A stretch of DNA of 64,000 bases from Clostridiales bacterium (GTDB lineage: Bacteria; Bacillota; Clostridia; Lachnospirales; Lachnospiraceae). Positions within the stretch are counted from its first letter, which is position 1. Every line of letters starts with the position of its first letter. This document shows, piece after piece, positions 31,807 to 38,880 of this stretch. Both the position numbers and the translations under genes were made by a program. Location: positions 10,111-74,110 of the forward strand of contig JAHABX010000017.1 in the NCBI GenBank assembly GCA_018376135.1, read 5' to 3'. The notes under the pieces are model-generated. The model saw nothing but the letters and a program-made list of their open reading frames with translations. It searched no databases and had not been told where the DNA came from.

Positions 31807-32295
31807 ATGCGGGAAGTCAGACAGGGACAGTTTTACAGACATTTTAAGGACCGCCTGTATCAGATCGTGGCGGTGGCGGAGCATTCCGAGACCGGAGAGC
31901 AGATGGTGGTCTATCAGGCACTCTATGGAGACTATCGGATCTATGTGCGTCCGTATGAGATGTTCGTAAGTGAGGTGGACAGGGAGAAATACCCGGAGGT
32001 TAAGCAGAGATACCGTTTTGAGTTGGTGGAGCTTCAGAAGGAGCCGATGCGACCAGAAGGTCAGGAGCAGCAGGAAGTGAATCCGATTCTTCTGGAGTTT
32101 CTGGATGCAGAGACGCTGGAGGAGAAGATGCACATTATGGCATTTCACCGGAACCAAATGGATGATGAGCTTCTGAACAGCATCGCGATCTCGCTGGATC
32201 TGGTCGTGGAGAAGGAGAGTATACAGGAGAAGTATCAGGAGATCCTGAACTGTCTTTCCATGATGGAGAAGTTTGAATGCAATCGTTTAAGATAG
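31807..32295 (+). CDS. DUF1653 domain protein
   Basis: 162 residues. The first 75 carry the DUF1653 pattern: VRQGQFYRHFKDRLYQIVAVAEHSETGEQMVVYQALYGD, given by its parts GQFYRHFK, V-A-x-H-S-E-T and VVYQALYG, then YVRPYEMFVSEVD. The rest is an acidic, helical extension (residues 80-162) that I do not recognise. DUF1653 proteins are small cytoplasmic proteins of unknown function. Start chosen at ATG 31807 with AGGGGAG upstream; a longer frame upstream runs through the palindrome. Confidence 0.82.
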   Translation: MREVRQGQFYRHFKDRLYQIVAVAEHSETGEQMVVYQALYGDYRIYVRPYEMFVSEVDREKYPEVKQRYRFELVELQKEPMRPEGQEQQEVNPILLEFLDAETLEEKMHIMAFHRNQMDDELLNSIAISLDLVVEKESIQEKYQEILNCLSMMEKFECNRLR

Positions 32296-32340
32296 TTCCG
32301 CTTCAGGCGGAAACAAAAAGATAAAGAGAGGTTTAGAAAT

Positions 32341-33174
32341 ATGGCAGAGAGAGAATGCAGCAGTACAAGCTGCACACGTGAGAGCTGCGAGGGATGTCCC
32401 AGCAAGCAGAATCCACAGAGCTTCCTTGTGGAGCAGAATGAATTTTCCGATATTAAGCATGTGATCGGTGTTGTCAGCGGAAAGGGAGGCGTGGGCAAAT
32501 CCATGGTGACCGCGTCCCTGGCAAATATGATGGCTGCCCAGGGGTACAAAGTGGGGATCCTGGATGCAGATATTACAGGACCGTCTATTCCGAAGATGTA
32601 TGGTCTGCATGGTCCGGCAGAGATGATCGATGAGAGTATCCAGCCTATGGTGACTGAGAATAAGATCAAGGTGATGTCTATCAACCTGCTGCTCCCGGAT
32701 GAGGAATCTCCGGTAATCTGGAGAGGTCCGATCCTTGCCAATATGGTAAAGCAGTTCTGGAGTGATGTGGCATGGGGAGAGCTGGATTATTTGTTCGTGG
32801 ATATGCCGCCCGGAACCGGAGATGTGCCGCTGACCGTGTTCCAGTCCATTCCGGTGGATGGAATCGTAATGGTGACTTCTCCGCAGGACCTTGTCCGCCT
32901 GATCGTGAAGAAAGCCCTGAATATGGCAGAGAGCATGAAGATTCCGGTAATTGGTCTGGTAGAGAACTACAGCTATGTGGTATGTCCGGACTGCGGTAAG
33001 CAGTTTCAGATATTCGGAGACAGCGAGATCGATGAACTGGCAGGGGAGCTGAAGCTTCCGGTGCTTGGTAAGATGCCGATCGATACAAGGCTTGCTGAGC
33101 TGGCAGACGGAGCCTTCTATCTGGCGGAGAACACATATGTGGAAGGTGCAAAGGACGTATTATTGTCCTTATAG
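32341..33174 (+). CDS. Mrp/NBP35-type Fe-S carrier ATPase
   Basis: 277 residues. N-terminal Cys cluster (C-S-S-T-S-C-T-R-E-S-C-E-G-C), deviant Walker A VVSGKGGVGKS near residue 45, LDADITGPSIPKM, DMPPGTGDVPLT, and a C-terminal CPDCGK that gives the CxxC pair for a bridging cluster. Mrp proteins assemble or transfer [4Fe-4S] clusters as homodimers in the cytoplasm. AGAGAGG lies before the ATG. It is separated from the following convergent gene by a strong terminator. Confidence 0.93.
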   Translation: MAERECSSTSCTRESCEGCPSKQNPQSFLVEQNEFSDIKHVIGVVSGKGGVGKSMVTASLANMMAAQGYKVGILDADITGPSIPKMYGLHGPAEMIDESIQPMVTENKIKVMSINLLLPDEESPVIWRGPILANMVKQFWSDVAWGELDYLFVDMPPGTGDVPLTVFQSIPVDGIVMVTSPQDLVRLIVKKALNMAESMKIPVIGLVENYSYVVCPDCGKQFQIFGDSEIDELAGELKLPVLGKMPIDTRLAELADGAFYLAENTYVEGAKDVLLSL

Positions 33175-33233
33175 GAAGTATATCTATAATATGAATACCT
33201 GCAGAAAGCACAGTGAATATAGCAGAAAACACG

Positions 33234-33267
33234 AACAGGCGGTACCTTATTGGGGGTACCGCCTGTT
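33234..33267. terminator. Bidirectional terminator between mrp and ydcF-like genes
   Basis: AACAGGCGGTACC (33234-33246), 8-nt loop, GGTACCGCCTGTT (33255-33267): a perfect 13-bp stem with weak U-tract on the + side. Confidence 0.85.
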
Positions 33268-33281
33268 TGCGGATAAAGGAT

Positions 33282-34016
33282 CTATGGATGAATCCAGAAG
33301 TCCTTGACCACGGCGAAAAATTCTCTGAGCAGGTTTGCAGGCTGTGTGGGCAGGTCGCTTTTAGCGGGAATTCCGCTGACCTGTTCATATCCGAGTTTCT
33401 CAGCCAGATGCAGTGCCCGGCAGATGTGAAAATCATTGCTGATAATACCTACCTGGGAACCATCAGGAATCAGTTTTTTTGAGAAAAGCAGATTTTCCCG
33501 GGTATTGGTGGAACGGTCTTCCTCCAGAATCCGCTCTTCGGCAAGTCCGTGGCGCAGCAGATATGCTTTCATGGCGGAGGATTCGGTACATGGCTCATTG
33601 GAACCCTGCCCTCCCGATACGATAATAACAGTGTCCGGATTTGCTTCGGCATATTCCAGCGCTTTGTCGAGACGAAGTGCCAGTGCACGGCTGGGACCGC
33701 TGGTACGTACATGAGCGCCGAGTACGATCACATAATTCTGGGGAACGGAGGGCATCTGTACAGCGCCTTTCAGTATCATTGCTTCCACAGCAAGGAAGAA
33801 GATCAGACAGACAGCTGCTGTCAGGAGCAGTCCGATACGGAGCGGAGCAGGGAGGCGCTGCCACAGATGCAGACGAAAGAACCACCCGATGCCCAGAAAG
33901 CCAACGGACATCACAGGCCAGATCAGATAAAAGGCGGAGGTGAAGCCGCTGTACAGAAGAAGCAGGATAAAATAAGCCAGGCAGAGGATGCTGGCAGTCG
34001 TACATAAGAGAAACAT
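33282..34016 (-). CDS. YdcF/DUF218 family membrane protein
   Basis: 244 residues. Three hydrophobic helices at the N-terminus (about 1-20, 26-46, 60-80), then the DUF218 domain: NYVIVLGAHVRTSGPSRALALRLDKAL, given by the key parts VLGAHV and RLDKALEY, VIIVSGGQGSNEP, ILEEDRSTNTRENL and a C-terminal ISNDFHICRA. The family binds nucleotide-like ligands and includes SanA and ElyC, which affect envelope precursor handling. Specific function here unknown. Confidence 0.88.
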   Translation of the reverse strand: MFLLCTTASILCLAYFILLLLYSGFTSAFYLIWPVMSVGFLGIGWFFRLHLWQRLPAPLRIGLLLTAAVCLIFFLAVEAMILKGAVQMPSVPQNYVIVLGAHVRTSGPSRALALRLDKALEYAEANPDTVIIVSGGQGSNEPCTESSAMKAYLLRHGLAEERILEEDRSTNTRENLLFSKKLIPDGSQVGIISNDFHICRALHLAEKLGYEQVSGIPAKSDLPTQPANLLREFFAVVKDFWIHP

Positions 34017-34073
34017 CTGTAAGTCCTTTCTTTAAGGAAGCCCTTAGTGAACGGGCTACCATAGTCTGTGATT

Positions 34074-34568
34074 CTAGTGTACCATAAAACGGATGGTTCC
34101 GCATCCGATTTTATCACCGGAATTGCCGGACGGCTGACTGACAAAATCATCCGGACGACGGTGGATGATAACAGAGCGTCCGACAATCTCCTCCAGTGTG
34201 AAGCGCTTATCGTAGGAGACCTGATAGGCATAGCCCTGATTGCCGAGAAGCGGGGGAAGATCTCCTGCATGCTGCGGGTGAGGCATTATGTGCGGATTAT
34301 AGTGTCCTCCGGTCTGGTCGAAGGGTCTGGCGCAGTTTCCGGATTCGTGAATGTGCATAGCGTAGAAATCGCTGGAGCCTGGAACAGAGATGTTGGGGAG
34401 ACCGAAAATCTCAGTTTCCAGAAGGATGCCTCCATAGGAAGTTTTGTAAAACTTTACAGAACCGGCAAGCTGGGGCCAGGATGCATTGCCCTGGATCCAT
34501 GCGATTGCGTCAGGTTCGCCCCGATTCAGCAGTCGGAGAAAAATATCGGCTGGGGTGGAAGAATACAT
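34074..34568 (-). CDS. Cu/Zn superoxide dismutase-like protein without signal peptide
   Basis: 164 residues. SodC ligands are all visible: AMHIHESGNC (two Cu His and one disulfide Cys), GGHYNP (bridging His), HPQHAGDLPPL (Zn His and Asp), IIHRRPDDF (Cu His) and GDKIGCGTI (second Cys). Bacterial SodC proteins are normally exported, but the N-terminus MYSSTPADIFLRLLNRGEPD has no signal, so this is a cytoplasmic form. It would convert superoxide to peroxide and oxygen, or serve another copper/zinc role. Single gene, divergent from the neighbours at 34755. Confidence 0.88.
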   Translation of the reverse strand: MYSSTPADIFLRLLNRGEPDAIAWIQGNASWPQLAGSVKFYKTSYGGILLETEIFGLPNISVPGSSDFYAMHIHESGNCARPFDQTGGHYNPHIMPHPQHAGDLPPLLGNQGYAYQVSYDKRFTLEEIVGRSVIIHRRPDDFVSQPSGNSGDKIGCGTIRFMVH

Positions 34569-34754
34569 AGCGTACCTCCTGCCATAATAATAGTCTCTTT
34601 AGTATATGCAGAATAGAGAGAGTTGAGAGTCTGTTGGTGTCCTATAAGCTGCCTGTGTCTGAAAAAATAAAAGAAAAATATTCGTAAAAGCGGATGTTTA
34701 TGTTGTTTTTAAGCATATGAGTGTTATAATTCTTTAAAGAAGGAGGAACCGCAA

Positions 34755-34928
34755 ATGAATATTTTAAATCAAAAGATTACAGACAGCAAAGAGCTGGAGT
34801 TTGCAATATTCTGCATTGAGCAGGCTGCGAAGTGGAGCAGCTCTGCTTTGAAGGGAGTGAACGAATATGAATGCGAGCCCTGTTTTATTACAAAAGAAAT
34901 ATGCCCGTGTGGTTGTCTGTTTTGCTGA
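34755..34928 (+). CDS. Small overlapping ORF, DUF3791-like start
   Basis: 57 residues from the ATG at 34755, with AAGGAGGAA at the correct distance. The first part, KELEFAIFCIEQAAKW, resembles the beginning of DUF3791 proteins, and the end is Cys-rich (C-E-P-C, C-P-C-G-C-L-F-C). The last 62 nt overlap the next ORF in another frame. The strong ribosome binding site supports translation. It may be a truncated relative of its neighbour, or a leader peptide coupled to it. Confidence 0.5.
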   Translation: MNILNQKITDSKELEFAIFCIEQAAKWSSSALKGVNEYECEPCFITKEICPCGCLFC

Positions 34929-35085
34929 GGCAGCAGATTTGACACTGGACGCAGCATTAGACTTTTTTTACCATTCGGAGGTTTACAAACTGGTTAGTGA
35001 AGGTATTTCAGATATGCACTGCAGGAGCGATTTATATCTGGCAGATGAATTAAAACTGGAATATGACCAGAGTAAATGTAAGTAA
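34867..35085 (+). CDS. DUF3791 family protein
   Basis: 72 residues: KKYARVVVCFAEAADLTLDAA, then LDFFYHSEVYKLVSEGISDMH and SDLYLADELKLEYDQ. This is the Lachnospiraceae form of DUF3791, often found in small two- or three-gene sets with DUF3990 genes that resemble toxin-antitoxin cassettes. No DUF3990 gene is present here, so the set is incomplete. The ATG is preceded by AAGGGAGTG and overlaps the previous ORF. The surrounding sequence is more A+T-rich than the housekeeping genes. Confidence 0.72.
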   Translation: MNASPVLLQKKYARVVVCFAEAADLTLDAALDFFYHSEVYKLVSEGISDMHCRSDLYLADELKLEYDQSKCK

Positions 35086-35088
35086 ATG

Positions 35089-35155
35089 AAGGTGCAGGCA
35101 TGGATATGGATAAAGTGATACAGGACTGAAATCGCAGATCCGCTGCACCTTTTCT
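35089..35155 (+). terminator. Probable terminator after DUF3791
   Basis: AAGGTGCAG at 35089-35097 pairs with CTGCACCTT (35143-35151), followed by TTCT; loop of 45 nt. Confidence 0.5.
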
Positions 35156-35340
35156 AAAAACAAATCAATATAAGCGTCCATTAGTGTCGGCAACTCTTTC
35201 TTCTTTTGTTAATTGTCATAATTTTCCATCTGTTTCAGGTATTACTTCCAATCCTCATTTTATATTCTGCTGTACAGGTTATTCATATGGTTATCGACGG
35301 TTATCGGTTTGCTATTTGCCGAAATGCAATTTAATAAAAA
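35156..35340. other. A+T-rich gene-free stretch, no feature recognised
   Basis: No conserved protein, RNA or repeat is seen. A short GGTTATCGACGGTTATCGG tandem-like segment near 35286-35310 is the only visible pattern. The stretch may be eroded remains of a mobile cassette. Confidence 0.35.
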
Positions 35341-35357
35341 CAAAAAGTAAAATATAG

Positions 35358-35386
35358 TTGACAAAAAGATGAATAAGTTATATATT
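35358..35386 (+). promoter_or_regulatory. Promoter of XRE/DUF6773 cassette
   Basis: TTGACA (35358-35363), 17-nt spacer, TATATT (35381-35386), about 28 nt before the start codon. Confidence 0.78.
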
Positions 35387-35414
35387 ATGGGTACAGGAAG
35401 GAGGAGCTGGAGTT

Positions 35415-35618
35415 TTGAAAAATTTAAAGATGAAATCGGCGCGGGTCGGAATGGATCTGTCTCAGGAAGAACTGGCAAAGCTGGTAGGCGTGACAAGACA
35501 GACCATAGGAATGATCGAGGCAGGGAAATTCAACCCCTCGATTCAGCTCTGCATCGCCATATGCCGGGCGCTGCATAAGACATTGGATGATATATTCTGG
35601 GAGGAGGAAGAAGGATGA
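35415..35618 (+). CDS. XRE family transcriptional regulator
   Basis: 67 residues starting at TTG (35415) with GGAGGAG 8 nt upstream. A single helix-turn-helix domain: ARVGMDLSQEELAKLVGVTR, QTIGMIEAGKFNPSI and LHKTLDDIFWEE. The recognition helix TRQTIGMIE is near that of the regulator at 1952-2143. Its stop overlaps the start of the DUF6773 gene (ATGA), a regulator/membrane-protein cassette like the one at 1660-2143 but in the opposite gene order. Confidence 0.85.
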   Translation: MKNLKMKSARVGMDLSQEELAKLVGVTRQTIGMIEAGKFNPSIQLCIAICRALHKTLDDIFWEEEEG

Positions 35619-36097
35619 AGTTATTTAACAGGAAAAAGAAGATGGATGAGCGAGAGAAGATGGAGCTTTATACCATTGAGCATTATATGTACTGGATGGT
35701 ATTCTGGGGGCTGGTGATCAGTATTTTCTGGCAGCAGATTGCCATGAAGGCGCCGTTTCAGCAGTTTGCGGCAGAGTGGATCATTTTTATGATCATGGCA
35801 GTGGGAAGTGTGATACTGGAAGTCAGGAAAGGGATCTATGATGAGCATTCTGAGCCGGGCTGGAGATCCTATCTCGTTTATTCGCTGATATTCACGGCTG
35901 TTTTTACGATACTTCTCCTTGCGAATGGCTGCCGGCAGGGCTGGTATGCCCGGTGGTCGGATATGCTGCTGGCTGGCGGAATAACGGCAATCAGTCTTTT
36001 TGTGCTGATCTATGGTTCGCTTGCAGTTATGGGAGGGCTGGTAAAACGGCGAAGGAGGAAGCTGGAAGCCGGTCTGGATGAGGACAGCGAGGGATAA
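35615..36097 (+). CDS. DUF6773-type membrane protein
   Basis: 160 residues. Basic start (MKLFNRKKKMDEREKMEL), four hydrophobic segments (about 28-45, 57-71, 88-106, 122-142) and a basic then acidic C-terminus. The R-E/K-x-E-x-x-x-I-E-H-Y segment before the first helix matches the DUF6773 family that accompanies small XRE regulators in Lachnospiraceae. Function unknown. Start overlaps the regulator stop. Confidence 0.75.
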   Translation: MKLFNRKKKMDEREKMELYTIEHYMYWMVFWGLVISIFWQQIAMKAPFQQFAAEWIIFMIMAVGSVILEVRKGIYDEHSEPGWRSYLVYSLIFTAVFTILLLANGCRQGWYARWSDMLLAGGITAISLFVLIYGSLAVMGGLVKRRRRKLEAGLDEDSEG

Positions 36098-36131
36098 AAG
36101 GATTGATCGTCCTGCTTTTTTAAATCTCCTC

Positions 36132-36160
36132 TTTACAAAAGAACAAATGTTCGATATAAT
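36132..36160 (+). promoter_or_regulatory. LexA-controlled promoter of the radical SAM/DUF4130 pair
   Basis: TTTACA (36132-36137), 17-nt spacer, TATAAT (36155-36160). The spacer contains GAACAAATGTTC followed by G (36141-36153), matching the Gram-positive LexA box CGAAC-N4-GTTCG except for the first base. A second partial copy, AAACAAATGTTCG, lies at 36166-36178 near the start site. Confidence 0.85.
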
Positions 36161-36198
36161 ATAGGAAACAAATGTTCGATTTTGAGGATGGAGACAGG

Positions 36199-37512
36199 AT
36201 GATTATGGGTTACAGAGTAGAGCAGGAGATGGATTTACAGCAGAAGCTGGAGATACTGGCGGATGCGGCAAAGTATGATGTGGCATGTACTTCCAGCGGA
36301 GTGGACCGCAGGAACGATGGAAAGGGGATCGGGAACTGTATGGCACCCAGAATCTGCCACAGCTTCAGTGCAGACGGACGCTGCATTTCCCTTTTGAAGA
36401 TTCTTTTTACCAACGAGTGCATTTATGACTGCAAGTATTGTATTAACCGCAGGAGCAATGATCTGCCCAGAGCATCCTTTACGCCTGAAGAGGTATGTGA
36501 TCTGACCATTGGCTTTTACAGGCGCAATTATATAGAAGGATTATTTCTGAGCTCGGGGATCGTCGGAAGTCCGGATCTGACCATGGATCTTCTGTATCAG
36601 ACCCTTTACAAGCTGCGGACAGAATATCGTTTTCAGGGATATATCCATGTGAAGGCGATTCCGGGAGCGGACCCTGAGCTGGTGGAGCGTACCGGATATC
36701 TTGCGGATCGTATGAGCGTGAACCTTGAGCTGCCTACAGAGGAAGGACTTTCCCGGCTGGCGCCACAGAAGAAGCGTTCGGGGATGCTTCTGCCTATCCG
36801 GCAGGTGCAGCAGCTGAGGCAGCAGAACAAGAACGAGCTTGCCCTCTACCGCCATGCACCCAGATTTGTTCCTGCAGGACAGTCGACGCAGATGATCATC
36901 GGAGCTTCCGGAGAGAATGATTTTCAGATCATGAAGACAGCAGAGCACATGTATAAGCAGTATGAGATGAAGAGAGTCTTTTATTCGGCATTTATCCGGG
37001 TCAATGATGACAGTCTGCTTCCGGCTCTTCCGGGAGGTCCGCCTCTCCTTCGGGAACACCGGCTTTATCAGGCAGACTGGCTGCTGCGGTTCTATGGTTT
37101 TGAGACAGATGAGCTGCTGTCAGAGGATAAGCCGGATTTTAATGTGTTTCTGGATCCTAAGTGTGACTGGGCGCTCCGTCATCTGGATCAGTTTCCGGTG
37201 GAGGTCATGCGGGCAGACTATGATACACTGCTTCGTGTTCCGGGGATCGGCTACAGGTCTGCTCAGCGGATCGTAAGGGCGAGGCGGCTGGGTACTCTGG
37301 ATTATGGGACGCTGAAGAAGATGGGAGTGGTCCTGAAGAGGGCGATTTACTTCATTACCTGCGGCGGCAGACAGATGTACCCGGTGAAGCTGGAGGAGGA
37401 TTATATTCTCCGGAATATTCTGGATGGAAAGGAGAGGCTGCCCGGAGGAATCCGTCAGGATTCGTCTTACGAGCAGCTTACGTTGTTTGATGATCCGCGT
37501 TTTTCAGTGTGA
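36199..37512 (+). CDS. Putative DNA modification/repair radical SAM protein (TIGR03916 type)
   Basis: 437 residues from the ATG at 36199 (GGAGACAGG before it). An ATG at 36172 lies on the transcription start and is less likely. The radical SAM cluster motif C-I-Y-D-C-K-Y-C is near residue 75, preceded by a conserved GNCMAPRICHSF. A helix-hairpin-helix segment VPGIGYRSAQRIVRARRLG near residue 350 can bind DNA. The family is annotated as a putative DNA repair enzyme paired with a DUF4130 protein, the next gene here, which overlaps by 23 nt. The LexA box upstream supports a damage-response role. Confidence 0.9.
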   Translation: MIMGYRVEQEMDLQQKLEILADAAKYDVACTSSGVDRRNDGKGIGNCMAPRICHSFSADGRCISLLKILFTNECIYDCKYCINRRSNDLPRASFTPEEVCDLTIGFYRRNYIEGLFLSSGIVGSPDLTMDLLYQTLYKLRTEYRFQGYIHVKAIPGADPELVERTGYLADRMSVNLELPTEEGLSRLAPQKKRSGMLLPIRQVQQLRQQNKNELALYRHAPRFVPAGQSTQMIIGASGENDFQIMKTAEHMYKQYEMKRVFYSAFIRVNDDSLLPALPGGPPLLREHRLYQADWLLRFYGFETDELLSEDKPDFNVFLDPKCDWALRHLDQFPVEVMRADYDTLLRVPGIGYRSAQRIVRARRLGTLDYGTLKKMGVVLKRAIYFITCGGRQMYPVKLEEDYILRNILDGKERLPGGIRQDSSYEQLTLFDDPRFSV

Positions 37513-38278
37513 GGACAGCCTGACCGGTATCCTGACCGGTGTCTATGATGCGTGGGACAGCCGTCTCGGTCACGGGAACGTACGGCTTCAGACTGCATGT
37601 GATGAGAATATGGAACTGTTCTGCGAGTATGTACAGGTGGAGCCGGATGTGGAGAAGGCAGGGAAGGTGATCCGTACCATTTGGAACCGTTTGGGTGAAG
37701 CGGCATATGATATGATAGCCTATGCATCGGCATACCCGGACGGGAAGAAGGCAGATGCTATTTACCGGATGATCGTGCTGGGGCTTCATCTGCCGGATGG
37801 GAAGAAGATCGGAGGGATGCTGACGCAGCCGGATGTGCGTCTGGTGTTTGAGCTTCGCAGAAAGGTATGGCATATTGCCCATCGATATATGGGTTTTGTG
37901 CGCTTTCGGGAACTGGAAAACGGGATCCTGTTCTCGGAGATCCAGGCAGAGGCAGATGTACTGGCATTGATCGCACCCCATTTTGCAGACCGGCTTCCTC
38001 TGGAGAACTGGATGATCTATGACAGAAGCAGGAGGAAGGCGGCAGTCCATCCGCGGGAAAAGGGGTGGTTCCTTCTGGAAGCGGTGGAAGAGGCAGAGTT
38101 TGAGCACTTCAGAAGTTCGGTAGATGAGGTACGGTTTGAGGCGTTGTGGAAAGGCTTCCATCGTGCAGTGGGGATTGATTCCAGAAGGAATGAAAAGCTT
38201 CAGATGTCCTTTCTCCCACTAAAGTTCCGTCCTTTTATGAATGAATTCTATAATGGGAAGAGTCTTCTCACGATTTGA
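37490..38278 (+). CDS. DUF4130 putative DNA repair protein (TIGR03915 type)
   Basis: 262 residues; start at ATG 37490, inside the end of the radical SAM gene. Begins VFQCEDSLTGILTGVYDAWD, a family signature, and has a central V-x-R-x-R-R-K-V-W-H-I-A-H-R-Y-M-G-F-x-R-F and DRLPLENWMIYDRSRRKA. DUF4130 is fused to uracil-glycosylase-like or radical SAM partners in other bacteria, which suggests that it acts in the same repair step. No catalytic residues are established. Expressed from the LexA-box promoter with its partner. Confidence 0.88.
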   Translation: MIRVFQCEDSLTGILTGVYDAWDSRLGHGNVRLQTACDENMELFCEYVQVEPDVEKAGKVIRTIWNRLGEAAYDMIAYASAYPDGKKADAIYRMIVLGLHLPDGKKIGGMLTQPDVRLVFELRRKVWHIAHRYMGFVRFRELENGILFSEIQAEADVLALIAPHFADRLPLENWMIYDRSRRKAAVHPREKGWFLLEAVEEAEFEHFRSSVDEVRFEALWKGFHRAVGIDSRRNEKLQMSFLPLKFRPFMNEFYNGKSLLTI

Positions 38279-38459
38279 TATTTTGTGGAATATGTCATAA
38301 TTGTGAGAACGATACCACACCAGTAAATAGCCAGGATGAATAGGATAAAACTGGAATATTTTGATAATAGAAGGGAATGCTGTATAGAAGCAGACGGATT
38401 CACAGACAAAAATTATCAGTTTTGCATAGCGGATTCTGTGAATATGCAGATGACAATAT

Positions 38460-38487
38460 TTGACAACTTTCGACGGTTGTGTATAAT
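38460..38487 (+). promoter_or_regulatory. Promoter of HPr-like gene
   Basis: TTGACA (38460-38465), 16-nt spacer, TATAAT (38482-38487), followed by a leader of about 45 nt. The stretch 38279-38459 holds nothing else I can name. Confidence 0.8.
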
Positions 38488-38536
38488 GGTCTCATCGTAG
38501 AAATAAGTTATGTCTGCCTGAAGGAGAGTGAACATT

Positions 38537-38761
38537 ATGAAAGAAACAAGCATCCGATTAACTGTAAGTGATGTAAGCGATTTTGTAAGAGCTGCAGCGG
38601 CATGTGACTTTGATATTGACATGAATTATGACCGACTGATAATAGACGCAAAGTCCATTCTTGGTGTTCTTGGTATGGATCTGAACCGTGTTCTGAAAGT
38701 AATATGCCATGGAGAGGATCCGGAGTTTGAGCAATTCTTACAGAAGTACGCAGTAGCCTGA
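38537..38761 (+). CDS. HPr-like protein lacking the phosphorylated His
   Basis: 74 residues. The body is HPr-like: SIRLTVSDVSDFVRAAAACD, DIDMNYDRLIIDAKSILGVLGM (with the KSI-G-V regulatory Ser region) and a C-terminal EQFLQK helix. The G-x-H-A-R-P-A loop around His15 of PTS HPr is missing, replaced by D-V-S-D-F, so it cannot be a normal phosphocarrier. It retains the Ser46 region, similar to Crh-type regulators, but the target is unknown. AAGGAG precedes the ATG at 38537; a terminator follows. Confidence 0.78.
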   Translation: MKETSIRLTVSDVSDFVRAAAACDFDIDMNYDRLIIDAKSILGVLGMDLNRVLKVICHGEDPEFEQFLQKYAVA

Positions 38762-38797
38762 TCAGCCGATTTTTATTATGATACCCGATTCCAGATT

Positions 38798-38832
38798 AAG
38801 AGGCGGTTCCGTTTTGGAGCCGTCTTTTATTT
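38798..38832 (+). terminator. Terminator after HPr-like gene
   Basis: GGCGGTTCC (38802-38810), loop GTTTT, GGAGCCGTC (38816-38824), TTTTATTTT; two G-U pairs in the stem. Confidence 0.82.
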
Positions 38833-38880
38833 TGCATGCCGTGAGAAAATCTGCTATGATACCCTCAGAGAGGTACAGCT

